64,000 bases of DNA, taken from the NCBI GenBank assembly GCA_019787685.1, contig JAHNUO010000033.1, positions 219,453 to 283,452 of the forward strand. Reading direction: 5' to 3'. Source of the stretch: Chiua virens (taxonomy: Eukaryota > Basidiomycota > Agaricomycetes > Boletales > Boletaceae). A model generated the notes under the pieces. It did not search any database. It saw only the letters and a list, made by a program, of their open reading frames with translations, and was not told where the DNA came from. Of this stretch, positions 54,838 through 64,000 are shown piece by piece. The position numbers and the translations under genes were made by a program. Positions within the stretch are counted from its first letter, which is position 1, and the number at the start of each line of letters is the position of its first letter.

Positions 54838-55125
54838 AGTTGCCACATCTACAGCACACGGTCGGAAGCAAACAAGCTACTGGCATGCCAGTGCGGGCAG
54901 CCTCAGATTGTCATCCTGTCTCGACGTGGCTGATTCTACTGGTGTTCTCGGTTTCTGAAACAAGTGCGTCCTGTTTTCAACTGATCATGTCCGCCGTTTC
55001 ATTTTGTTAGAATGACTTACTCGGAGTCGCCACATATACAACACACAGCCGGAAGAAAACCAGCCAGTGGCATGTGGGCAACTTCGGATCGCCACCCTGT
55101 CTCGACGTGGCTGATTCTTCTAAGC
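54838..55125. repeat. about 100-bp direct repeat, two copies
   Basis: Copies at about 54838-54947 and 55023-55118 share GAGT(T/C)GCCACAT, CACACGG/CACAGCC, GGAAGCAAAC/GGAAGAAAAC and the end CCTGTCTCGACGTGGCTGATT. They directly follow the QCR2-like exon. A TATAAATA box near 55186 has no clear gene behind it. Confidence 0.7.
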
Positions 55126-55389
55126 ACTTATGTCCGCGGGTTTCACCAAGCTCTGGAATGAAACCATCCGTCCTGTGCACTCGAGCTATAAATACCGTGT
55201 ACTTTCCCTTCCATGAGTTCAGAAACCACTACTCGATCTTCTCTTTTTTATCATGGTTCAAGTATTTCATTTTCTCGCTGGCACTCATGCTCATAGTACA
55301 ACTTTTACAGAATAACCACTTTCCACTAATAATTAAGACACCCACATGCTCACGTTGGAGAGTGGGAATCACGGCTCGTATCTATCTGT

Positions 55390-55925
55390 ATGTCGACCCA
55401 ACCTTCTCAGATTGCCTGGTGTGACACCTCTATAGGGGATGGGCCGGACAGGCCGTGCCAGGGCCAACTGGGGCGACCGGGCATGGGACTGGGATCATCC
55501 TCATTGAGATCTATCTTATGCATATTGACCGAGACGGAACCCTTGATTGGTGTATGTCTCTCACCCAGTAGCTCAGTATCGTCGTTGAGCAAGCTCGTAG
55601 CTACCCCCCTCACTCCATATGAAGGAGTCCAGCTGAGGGAGAACCGTGGAAGCGACCTCCCCGTTGGGTTCCCAGTCCCGGATTTGCCGAATAGTTTTGC
55701 CTACAATGGCGAATGGTACTGCGTCGGTGAGTCTACTCGCCATACACGAGCGCCATCATCTTATCTATTTTTCCTCACAAGTGATGGAGCATCGGCCGGA
55801 TGACGTTCCGGGCGAGGTTCTCGCCATATCCCAAAACTTCAATATACCCGCTGCTACCTATACAAATCCCCCGCCACCCCCCTGGTTTCCCGGCGGGCAT
55901 CACGGTGGAAGTGGACTTTGAGGAT
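55390..55925 (+). other. possible small gene, unrecognised
   Basis: Frames 55390-55803 (137 codons) and 55646-55921 (91 codons) overlap. A splice near 55730 (GTGAGTC) to an acceptor near 55780 (CACAAG) would join 'PNSFAYNGEWYCV' to 'VMEHRPDDVPGEV'. No known domain. Low support. From 55926 to 56157 I see nothing. Confidence 0.25.
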
Positions 55926-56157
55926 CAAAATATCCTCAACTCCCGGAAAGAAATTTGTCCAACTCTTCAAATTAGCATGGATACAGTGGCGAGCGCTCAA
56001 AATGGGCAACTCACATAGACAAAATCAAAATCAAAACTACACCTCCAAAAAAGCAAATGACAGTATTTTAAGTACATACATGTATGGGCATGTACTCTAG
56101 GACACTAGATCAAGGTTGCTGCCTTGGTACAATTTTGAAATTCTAACTTTGAGCCAA

Positions 56158-56318
56158 CCATGCCTACCGTTCCCTATGTGCATTTGTGGTGATGCTGACG
56201 AATCGCCATCCTTGCTCAAGAGAGATCGATCGTCGTTCCCGCTCGGGACCCCACTAACGCGCCAAGGACATTCTCGTGCGCAACAAGGCGAGCTGCCATA
56301 TCCAGGTCTTTAGTGCCA
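56158..56318. repeat. direct repeat, copy 2 (copy 1 at 54165-54335)
   Basis: See copy 1. Here the shared sequence stops after CCAGGTCTTTA and is followed by unrelated DNA just downstream of the flippase stop codon. Confidence 0.75.
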
Positions 56319-56485
56319 AGACGGGCTCCTGTTGATCACATGGGTAAATGTACTATTTATCATCGTCTTTTGAGGTGGGATGCAAGGTTATACAAGATGG
56401 GTATGTATTAACGGCGAGTCCCCGAACCGAAAGAAACTAAGATAAGCATTACAAGTCCAACGAAAAATAGAAAACGAACAGCACT

Positions 56486-59400
56486 CTAATACCCCGACGG
56501 CTTCACCCCTCCACTCGTATCATAGGCCCGGATCACCCGCGTCTGATCCAACTGCTGACCGCCACCCTCCGTCTGACTGAACGCAAACCCGCGGTTCCGT
56601 CTCATCCGTTGCACTGCCCGCACCTTTTTGATCGCCTTTTGGAACTGCTCTTGACGCGGTCTGTAATCTGGGATGTTGTACTTTTGAAGTTCTTGCGCGA
56701 CGTGGTATGACCGCGGAGCGTACGTCCGGCGGTAGTACTTCCAGGCGAGGTCACGCGCAAGGCAGACGACAGGTAAGAGCAACAGCATGAAATAAAACAC
56801 GGCGTCCGTCCACAGACGCGGGACAAGTCCATAGTACTCGGTCGAAAAACCGAGCATGGGTGCGATCCAGGCATAGAGCGGGAGAAAGAGCATCGTGAAC
56901 ACGAACGAACCGGGGATGGCAGCGACGGTGTACTTTGTCCACAAGCTGGCGATATCATCAGGGAGTGGTATTCCTCTCAAAATAAATGCAGACATACTCG
57001 GAGATCAACGCCGCCTTGCCAAGCACGGTCAACAGGACCGTCAGATACAACGCCGTGCCCCAAAACCAATGCCCCGAATCCAACCCCGTCGCCTGCTTCA
57101 AGTCACCCCAGAACAGGATGACTGAGAAGCCAAACAGAATCTATACGACCGCATTATCGTCCGACTCACGTTTCTACTCACGAACACGACGCACCAGACT
57201 GTGATACAACGCGTTTCCGACCCATAGCCAAAATGCCGTCTTGGTGAAAAACACGTTCCGTTGTCCAAGCGAGTACAACTGAGGATACCGATCCAATATC
57301 CGTGCCGACACAAATTGATCGAATATTCCGATCACGAGCGGTGGAAGAACGGTAAAGATAACGTTGTAAAACGAGATTGTCCAGGATTCGTAGGCGATCT
57401 GCCCCGAAAAGTTGTTGAAAATGGAGTACTGTGGGGCCCAAGAGATTATTGAAAACCCAATCCTCGGATCAAAGAGAAAATGCATACCCAAAATTGTGTC
57501 ATATAGAGTGTGATGTTTTTGTAAAACGAATCTGGAGATATATCAAAGAGACGACAGAGACCAAAGTTGGGATCAACTTACATAGAATGAGCTTGGAGAG
57601 CCGTTGATAACTCCACGCGCCGTGCACGAGCAACAATTTTTTGAGATATCGGAATTGCGAGATGGCAATGTCGGCCGAACGCGCCGCTTGGAGGCCCTAA
57701 ACCATCACCATTCAGCATTTCGACCGACCCGTGGAGGATAGGATCTCAAACTCACCTCGACACCCGATATACCTACCCCAACGTGCGCCGCCTGGATCAT
57801 GCTCACGTCATTCGCGCCATCCCCAATCGCGAGCAAGATCGAGTTTTGGTTCTTCTTGACGAGCTTGACCACGAGCGCTTTTTGTAACGGCGACACGCGA
57901 CCTACCGAGTATTATGCGGGTCAGCACCAACAGACCCATCAACATGCGACGTACAGCAAATGACCGCTTTACACAACAGCGCCAACTCCAAGAACGACTT
58001 GGACACCTCCTTTTCGAGTGCAAAGGTCAAACTCTTGCCGTCTAACATGTCGTGAGTTCCTCCCTCCGCTGAGTGCACACGCTATCACTCACCAATAATC
58101 AACGCCAAGTCCTCCTGTTCCCCACTGCTCCGCTGGTTCTTGAGCGCGCTCAGCCGTTTCGAGATAAACTCCGCCGTATCATGCGCCGTCTCTTCGTTCA
58201 CAATCACCAAATTCATACTCTCCCCAATCAACCGACAGCTCATCCCGATGTTGATCGCTGTCTCCTGCCGGTCCCCGGTCAACACCCAAATCTTGATCCC
58301 AGCCATTTGCAACGTGTGAATCGTGTCCGGCACGCCTTCCTGAAGCTTGTCTTCGATCGCCGTCGCCCCGAGTAAAAACATGTCTTTTTCGATGAGTTCG
58401 GCAGCTTGATCGAGTGCTTCACCACGTCCGTTAACGGTTGCGGCGGCTTGTGTGTAGATGGTCGCCCATTGAATGTATTCGGCGGAAGGGATGTCACGGT
58501 AGGCAACGCAAAGGGTACGCAGGCCATCAGAGGCATAATCCTATCCATATCATCAGAAATACGCGAAAAGGGAAGCACGTGGGACGGACCTCGAGGTGCG
58601 AAAGGGTCTTTTCCGTGAACAGTTGATGTTTGCCCAACCGTTCGAGAATGACCGTGTCCGCGCCTTTACAATACAATTTGATCTTGCCGTCTGGTGCACG
58701 TACGATCGTCGACATGCGTTTTCGTGTCGAGTTGAACTCGCACACATTCAAGATCTCGTATTCGACCGACTGCCCCCGAATGTTAACGAACACGGACTTG
58801 GGTTTTCGAGTCTGCAATAGTTAATCCGTGGATCAGGGAAGAAAAAACAAAATAGATAATTCACGTACGTGAAACTGATATCCCATCAGCTCGGCACCCG
58901 CCACGAGCGCTACCTCGTCCGGACTACTCGCCTGAAAGTGTGTCTTGCCGTCTCTGATCTCAGGAATAACCGTGTGGCATACTGCCAAGAGGGCCATAAA
59001 TTCGTGAGCGATCTCTCTCTCCCTCAGCACTGTCCCATCGGTCGATTCCACGTCGAATGGGTTCTTGGATACCTTGCCCGAGGCTGATAACGTAGCAGAG
59101 GCAATGTACGTCGCCGATGAACCAGACGACGACGTGCCAGCCCCCTCGAGCACGCGCCGTAGATCATGAAACGTCCGCCAGCTCTCCTTGACACTCTCCT
59201 CGTCCCGCTCAGACCCTGCTTTGCGACTCTCATCCACCTCTTCGGCATACACCACCCCACCAATGCTCACACACTTGAACTCCATCTCGTTCCGTGTCAA
59301 CGTGCCGGTCTTGTCCGAAAAAATAAATTCAATCTGTCCGAGTTCTTCGACGAGGGAGGAGGTGCGGCAGAGAGCAGGGGTATCCGTGCGAGCATAGTAC

Positions 59401-61178
59401 ATATCGAGGTCCGAATTGATGAGATGGGCTTGCTGGAATTTGACGACCTCCATGGTGACGATGAGTGAGATGGGGATAAGGTTATTGTAAAGGATAATAA
59501 ACGTTAGAATATCTATTATGTTCAGGTTAAAATAGATCGGTTGAAAGGTGAATGGACACGACCTTCTGCAAACGTCTTGGCTGGTGGGTGCAGAGTCAGA
59601 AGTAGCATCAAAGTAAGCTCACATGGACTGACCTCTACCCGCAAAAGTATTCGATTCAAAGAGATACCACTGTGAACTCGACAGAAACCACTGATCCAAA
59701 ACGTGAACGACGGCGGAAACGTGTCTAGGAAGGACTGACCGTATTGATGCTCGCACCAATCGTCGAGCCAACCGATAAGGCGAGAAGGAAAACGAAAAGG
59801 AAAATGATCTGGACGTTGACCTGTTTCTCTACTGCCGTCCTCTTGATCGGTGCAGCCCTGACCCGCGACGAATGAGGTAGATGAAGCAGTGATGATGGAA
59901 ACACTCACGTGGCATTCCGCATGAGCTTCGTTTCGTGACCAGTGAAGACAACAATGCCATATATCCAAGGGGTATTTCGTAATTGTGCACCGCGTAGAAG
60001 CATCTGATCTGGGCCGAGAGGAATTTGGCGAGGGACGCCTAAGTCGGATAGGACATCCAGAGTCCCTTCATAGGTGTATAGAGAATTGTTGGGTTGTTCC
60101 GATCGGAGGGAACCGTGTAGGGATGCGACGAGAGAAGGGGAGGTGAGTGCGGCGGTAGAGGGAGAAGCCTGTTTGATTTTGAGATTGGTTTCACTGAAAG
60201 AGGGTGAGTATGAGAAGTCGAAAAAAAGCTAGACGTACCCGTCGAGGTTTGAGGTTTCAATGAAACAGAGGCCTTCTGGTTCGGAGGAAGAAACAAGGAC
60301 AAGATCGGCGGGGATGAACTCGTCTGACTCGACGCGAACGATATCGCCGACACGAACATCTATCCACTCGTGGTGCTCGAATGTTGCAGATGAAGAGAGT
60401 ACTTCGGTGATGCGGGCGTTGAGTTCCGAGTCGGACTGGTGTCGTTTCTACAGGACAATGAGAGGCTTGCAGGAAAGAGCGGGAAAGACTGACGAGGTCT
60501 TCCTGGATTTCTTTGAATGCAGTCGCGAGGAGGACAATTCCGAGCGGAACGATGGTAGTGTATTGGTTCGTGGGAGAGACATTTGGTATTTGCTGAATGC
60601 AAGCAGTGAAGAGGAAGAACAGGTTGGCGTATTTTGAGAATTGCTCTGTGAATACCATGTGAGTACGAGGGGAATGAGGTGGCAGCAAGAGTACCCTTGA
60701 GGAACTTTGGCAAGAAAGTGACGGTGTTGTACTTGCTGGTCGATACAAAGTTGTCGCCAAACTCGTCGTTCATGATCGGGTTGTTGAGTGCAATGACACG
60801 CTCGCCGGTGGGAGCTTGCTGCTTCTCCCATGGCCATTTCCATTTCTTGCGGCGTGGTCTTCGAGAAGGGACGGGTTTGCTTAAAGGCACGCCTGGAAAG
60901 GAAGCACTGCCCTGGAATGTCTGATCTGACCAACCCTGAGGTTGACCGGTGTAGGACAGGGACGACGTGGATGCAGCGAGACCTGCGGGTGGTGCAGCAT
61001 CGAGTGCGAGTGGTAGACCACTCTCTTGTGAGCGCATCGGGAGAGGCTGATTAGTTGTTCCGAGCAGATCGTCGTCGTCGTCAAAGAATGGGTCCATGTT
61101 CTGCGTCGTTGGCGGATACCTCATCGCCGCCGGGTTTGAGCCATGCACGAGTCGCGCGAATGACTCCTCCGAGTCCAT
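56486..61178 (-). CDS. DRS2: Drs2-type P4-ATPase, phospholipid flippase
   Basis: P4-ATPases move phosphatidylserine and -ethanolamine to the cytosolic leaflet; Drs2 acts in late Golgi and endosomes with a CDC50 partner. ATG 61178, stop 56486-56488, many short introns, about 1,300 residues estimated. In order: acidic N-terminus ('DPFFDDDDD'), TM1 region '[18 protein letters not shown]' (near 60600), A-domain with 'NLDG|ETNLK' across an intron at about 60240, 'PISL' before TM4 (near 59470), phosphorylation site '[16 protein letters not shown]' (Asp near 59314), '[20 protein letters not shown]' (58900), '[13 protein letters not shown]' (58250), '[11 protein letters not shown]' (57820), then six C-terminal membrane segments (57600-56740) and a basic tail. 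All catalytic motifs are present. I checked several, not all, of the splice junctions. Its 3' third was copied to 50905-51860. Confidence 0.9.
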
Positions 61179-61187
61179 CACGTTCTT

Positions 61188-61214
61188 CTTGTCGTCGTCG
61201 TCGTCGTCGTCGTG
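61188..61214. repeat. CGT trinucleotide run in the flippase leader
   Basis: About nine CGT/GTC steps lie 10-36 bp upstream of the flippase ATG, in the presumed 5' untranslated region. A second run at 61071-61083 encodes the Asp-rich N-terminus. Confidence 0.8.
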
Positions 61215-62390
61215 AGTGATTTTGACCGGTCACCACTGCGGCGTAGCAATGCCTATTTTCGCTGTCTTTTGCTGACATCATCGAATCCACATCACTGTTG
61301 TAACTTGTTTATCCTTACCCTAAATGAACCCGTGTAGTAACAACTTGGGGGATGTTGACTATCATGTAAATCCCAATTCCAGGATGCACTGGTGACACCG
61401 ACTGGGATGTATGACATCAGACAGGCGGCTTGACCACATTCCTTGTCCCAAGCTGTCAACGTTGCCAATGCCAACCATCTCCTTAAGTTTTGTCGACGTT
61501 TACATGAATATCCTCGGCCAGGTTCCCCTCGAAGCAGACAAGAGAATGACTCTTCGAGTGCTAATCTTGGAACAGCTTCCGAAGTCGGCCGGGCTCTTTC
61601 CGAGTCGTCTGATGGAAACCTTGAGCACTGGCCAGCACATTGCAGCTACTCTCATCAACCGGCTCCCATGAATTCTATGTATATCAGTGGTTTTCACAAA
61701 ACGTTTATCTGCATGATGCTCTACTTTGGCCCGCAAAGGAAAGGAAAGATGGCGAACATCGAGGTTGCGACTAGCTGTAGGCTACAGCACCGCGACGGTC
61801 ACTCTCGAATAAGTACTAGAACTCAAGTGGAAAGTACGAACTTACTACCCATGACCTCATCAGGAGAATCTAAAGTCCCCGGTATTAGGGTCAACGAATG
61901 TATCAGCCCGATATACATTCCTAAGGGACGATAAGTCCCTTACTAGGGTATTCCATACCCTTTATAGACGGGAGATGTCTGGGCAGTTAGAAAAATTAAT
62001 ACATCATTAGCTATCTGGTTTACGGAACAATGTAACACTATTATGGTTTTTCCGTGCAGTTTGTAAGACTGATGTCATTTGTTCACAGACAGGAGCGCTG
62101 GCGGCATCTGTATCCTACGCAGTAATGAGTGCCATTGAAATATCTGTTGTCCCACTCTGGTATACATTCAGAAACTATGTCATCCGTGGCATGACTGCAT
62201 TAGTCTGCATAGTGCTATCTAACTGACATTGTTGGGGGAGCCGCAACTACCTAGCCTGCTTTGATCGGTATTGTAGCCAGTACCTCGTCTGTAATCTGTA
62301 GGACGATTTTGTCATGTATGTCGTCCGCCGTGTGCGCTTCGCATCATTATCATATTAGCTGGTTGGTCCGAGTTGCCATAGCATAGTAAT
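61215..62390. other. no recognisable gene
   Basis: Short frames at 61411-61934 match nothing I know. The flippase promoter should lie just above 61215. Toward 62390 the sequence is AT-richer and holds the 3' flank of the next gene. Confidence 0.45.
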
Positions 62391-64000
62391 CTAGAAATCA
62401 GGATAGTCCGAGTCTTCCTCGCTGTCATAATTCTCAAACCTGCCGTCCTCGTCCTCCGAGTCTTCTCCTCCCTCACCCTCGCCATTACCCTCGTCCTCAT
62501 CGACTTCTTCGTCATCGACTTCATCATCCAATCCATTGTGATCGTCGCCTGTCGCCGCTTCTGCCTCAGACTCCATATCGGCCTCCAGCATCTCCACATC
62601 TTCAAGTTCATCATCAAACATGTCATTAGTTTCCTCGAACAAACCTTCTCGGGCCCGATTTTGCGTGAGGGTGAGGTGCCCGACCCCTATCCCCGCAAAT
62701 CTGGCAAACATGTCACGGTCGGCAAAGCTGCTTTCGTCATTAGAATGTAAATTAGTGTAGAATAATAAGACTTACATATTAACGTAGAACGCTGCCCAGT
62801 CGTCCATTTCTCCTTGTTGTCTTGCTAGTGAGCAACCCGGCGCCAGCAGTTCATTGGTCCTACCCTCGGAAAATGTTGGGATCAAATGACATCTGCGAAG
62901 GATCAACGACGGATCCAAGAAGCCGAAGGGGAGACTATCTGGTCGATCAGGAACAAAGCCGACCTTCGGTAGACGGGCTTCCTTAAATCCCCACTTATGT
63001 TCGGGATCGATGCCAAGCCAACGGACCCAAAGTACTTCCATATTCTCCCAACGAATCGCCCCTTCGTGATAGAATGACACCATGAGATGGAACGCCATGA
63101 GGACTTGAGCGTACCAGTAAGGGTGTGCGTCATCTCTGGACATCGTCATCACAGCCTGCAACAACTTCACTCGGATCGTGTCATGGTCTCGACGAACATC
63201 GTAGGTCGTGTAGTTGATGTGCAGTAGCTTGGAACTGACAACTCGGTCCATGTTTACCAGTCGGATTGCGTTGTGCTGCTCTGACGTGAATTCTCGCTCG
63301 TCTCCATTGAATTCAAGACCCAGTAACCTAGACAGGAGGTGATCCTTGAGAAGTGGCATGAAGTTCTGTATCCTCCTATGAGATTGTTGGAGCCACGGTC
63401 ATGACGGGGCTCACCTTTATGGCGGGGTCTCCCCCGTTTTCGTGGAGGAGTTGCGCGAGATTGAATACATTATCTCTTTGTGCTCTATTGGTCATGTAGT
63501 GGTGCATTAGTGGCACCGCGTCTGGTACTTCGTCTTCGTCCATTGCATCGGTTATCTCACGCTGTCGACGGAGAATTGTCTGGCACCTTTCCTGTTTCCC
63601 AAAATGCTCCTCAATAGCCTTCTTGTTTGAGTTCCCATAAATGCGTTTGATCATTTTGTGAGATCGCTCTCCCTGGATCTGACTCGTCATCAGCTCGGTA
63701 TGGAGATGAAGAAATACTCACTACTTGAGTCGTATACAGATCGGTGGGGCCGAATCTCTCGATCATCAAGCCATAGTCGCCCAGCGAGTGGAACTTGTAT
63801 GTGTTGATGTTGAGTGTTTTTCTGAGGGAGGATGCGGTCGTGGGGTTTCTGCGTCTACCAGATTCGAGATCTGCAAACTCCCTTCTCTGTCTTCAGGCAG
63901 ATTCTTGGGGGAGTTCTTTTGTATCGAAGGCGGCACAAGTGACCTTCTGAAAGAGACGTACTTGCGTCCCAAGCCCCCGAAGAGCATGACGCAGGAGACT
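62391..64000 (-). CDS. Plavaka-type transposon protein, C-terminal part
   Basis: The gene enters from the right edge. Minus-strand exons read 'INTYKFHSLGDYGLMIERFG', then 'PTDLYTTQ', an intron (donor GTAGTGAG, acceptor GATCCAG near 63675), 'GERSHKMIKRIYGNSNKK', an intron at 63364-63413, 'HINYTTYDVRRDHDTI', 'DAHPYWYAQVLMAFH', 'LWVRWLGIDP', 'DDWAAFYVN', and, after a 43-nt intron near 62755, 'FADRDMFARFAGIGVGHL'. A very acidic tail (Asp/Glu-rich, about 90 residues) ends at TAG 62391. This chain of motifs is what I know from large proteins encoded by Plavaka (CACTA/EnSpm-like) elements in Agaricomycetes. The open frames and sound introns suggest recent activity or domestication. The N-terminus and element ends lie outside. 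Confidence 0.6.

Noticed and set aside
56486..56995. The 169-codon frame starting '[11 protein letters not shown]' as a small separate membrane protein
   Set aside because: The first residues are intron sequence; it is the penultimate and last exon of the flippase.

Overview
ORGANISM. This is nuclear DNA of a filamentous basidiomycete, most likely an Agaricomycete. Introns are short (about 45-95 nt, GT..AG, CTGAC/CTGAT-like branch sites). It carries a relic of a FunK1-type fungal kinase, a relic of a basidiomycete P450, a Plavaka-type transposon protein, Tc1-like elements with long inverted repeats, and an NADPH-oxidase regulator (NoxR). The species cannot be told from sequence alone.

LAYOUT. 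1-16.99 kb is an AT-rich, visibly CpG-poor graveyard: a hairpin-bearing tandem repeat, broken genes (unknown multi-exon gene, P450, Methyltransf_16 methyltransferase, FunK1 kinase) and four Tc1-like elements (4069-7037, with 5324-6935 nested inside it; 12698-14222; 14833-16396), all with TA target duplications and all decayed. At about 16.99 kb composition switches abruptly to a CpG-rich accessory region.

17-50.2 kb is dominated by six copies (here W1-W6) of one gene family that I cannot match to a named family: a seven-blade WD40 propeller, a long coiled coil, a helical domain and a C-terminal domain, in five exons. W1-W3 lie on the minus strand and W4-W6 on the plus strand, so the two arms diverge from a centre holding noxR (27523-30084). 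W3-W6 have complete reading frames; my exon sums for W4, W5 and W6 are exact multiples of three, giving 770, 772 and 774 residues. W1 is broken. W2 has lost its start and has a stop in the propeller, but its coiled coil is fused in frame to the NoxR PB1 half, leaving an open 333-residue chimera. Partial noxR copies lie directly upstream of W1 and W6 and downstream of W5. Between W5 and W6 are a trpC relic, two unrecognised genes, an intact five-exon protein kinase and a second copy of the kinase 3' end.

50.2-64 kb: a partial copy of the neighbouring flippase gene with an internal inversion, an intron-containing tRNA-Gln(UUG), the complex I subunit NDUFA12, a lone QCR2 exon, a full Drs2-type P4-ATPase (56486-61178) and the C-terminal part of a Plavaka-type transposon protein that runs off the window end.

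HOW IT FITS TOGETHER. Conserved genes (noxR, NDUFA12, DRS2, tRNA) sit among DNA-level duplicates of themselves and of the W family. Introns kept in the fragments exclude retrocopying. The best reading is a locus that grew by tandem and inverted segmental duplication of a [noxR - W] unit, then lost pieces by deletion, inversion and C-to-T decay. What the W proteins do is not known; their build suggests scaffolds, but that is inference.
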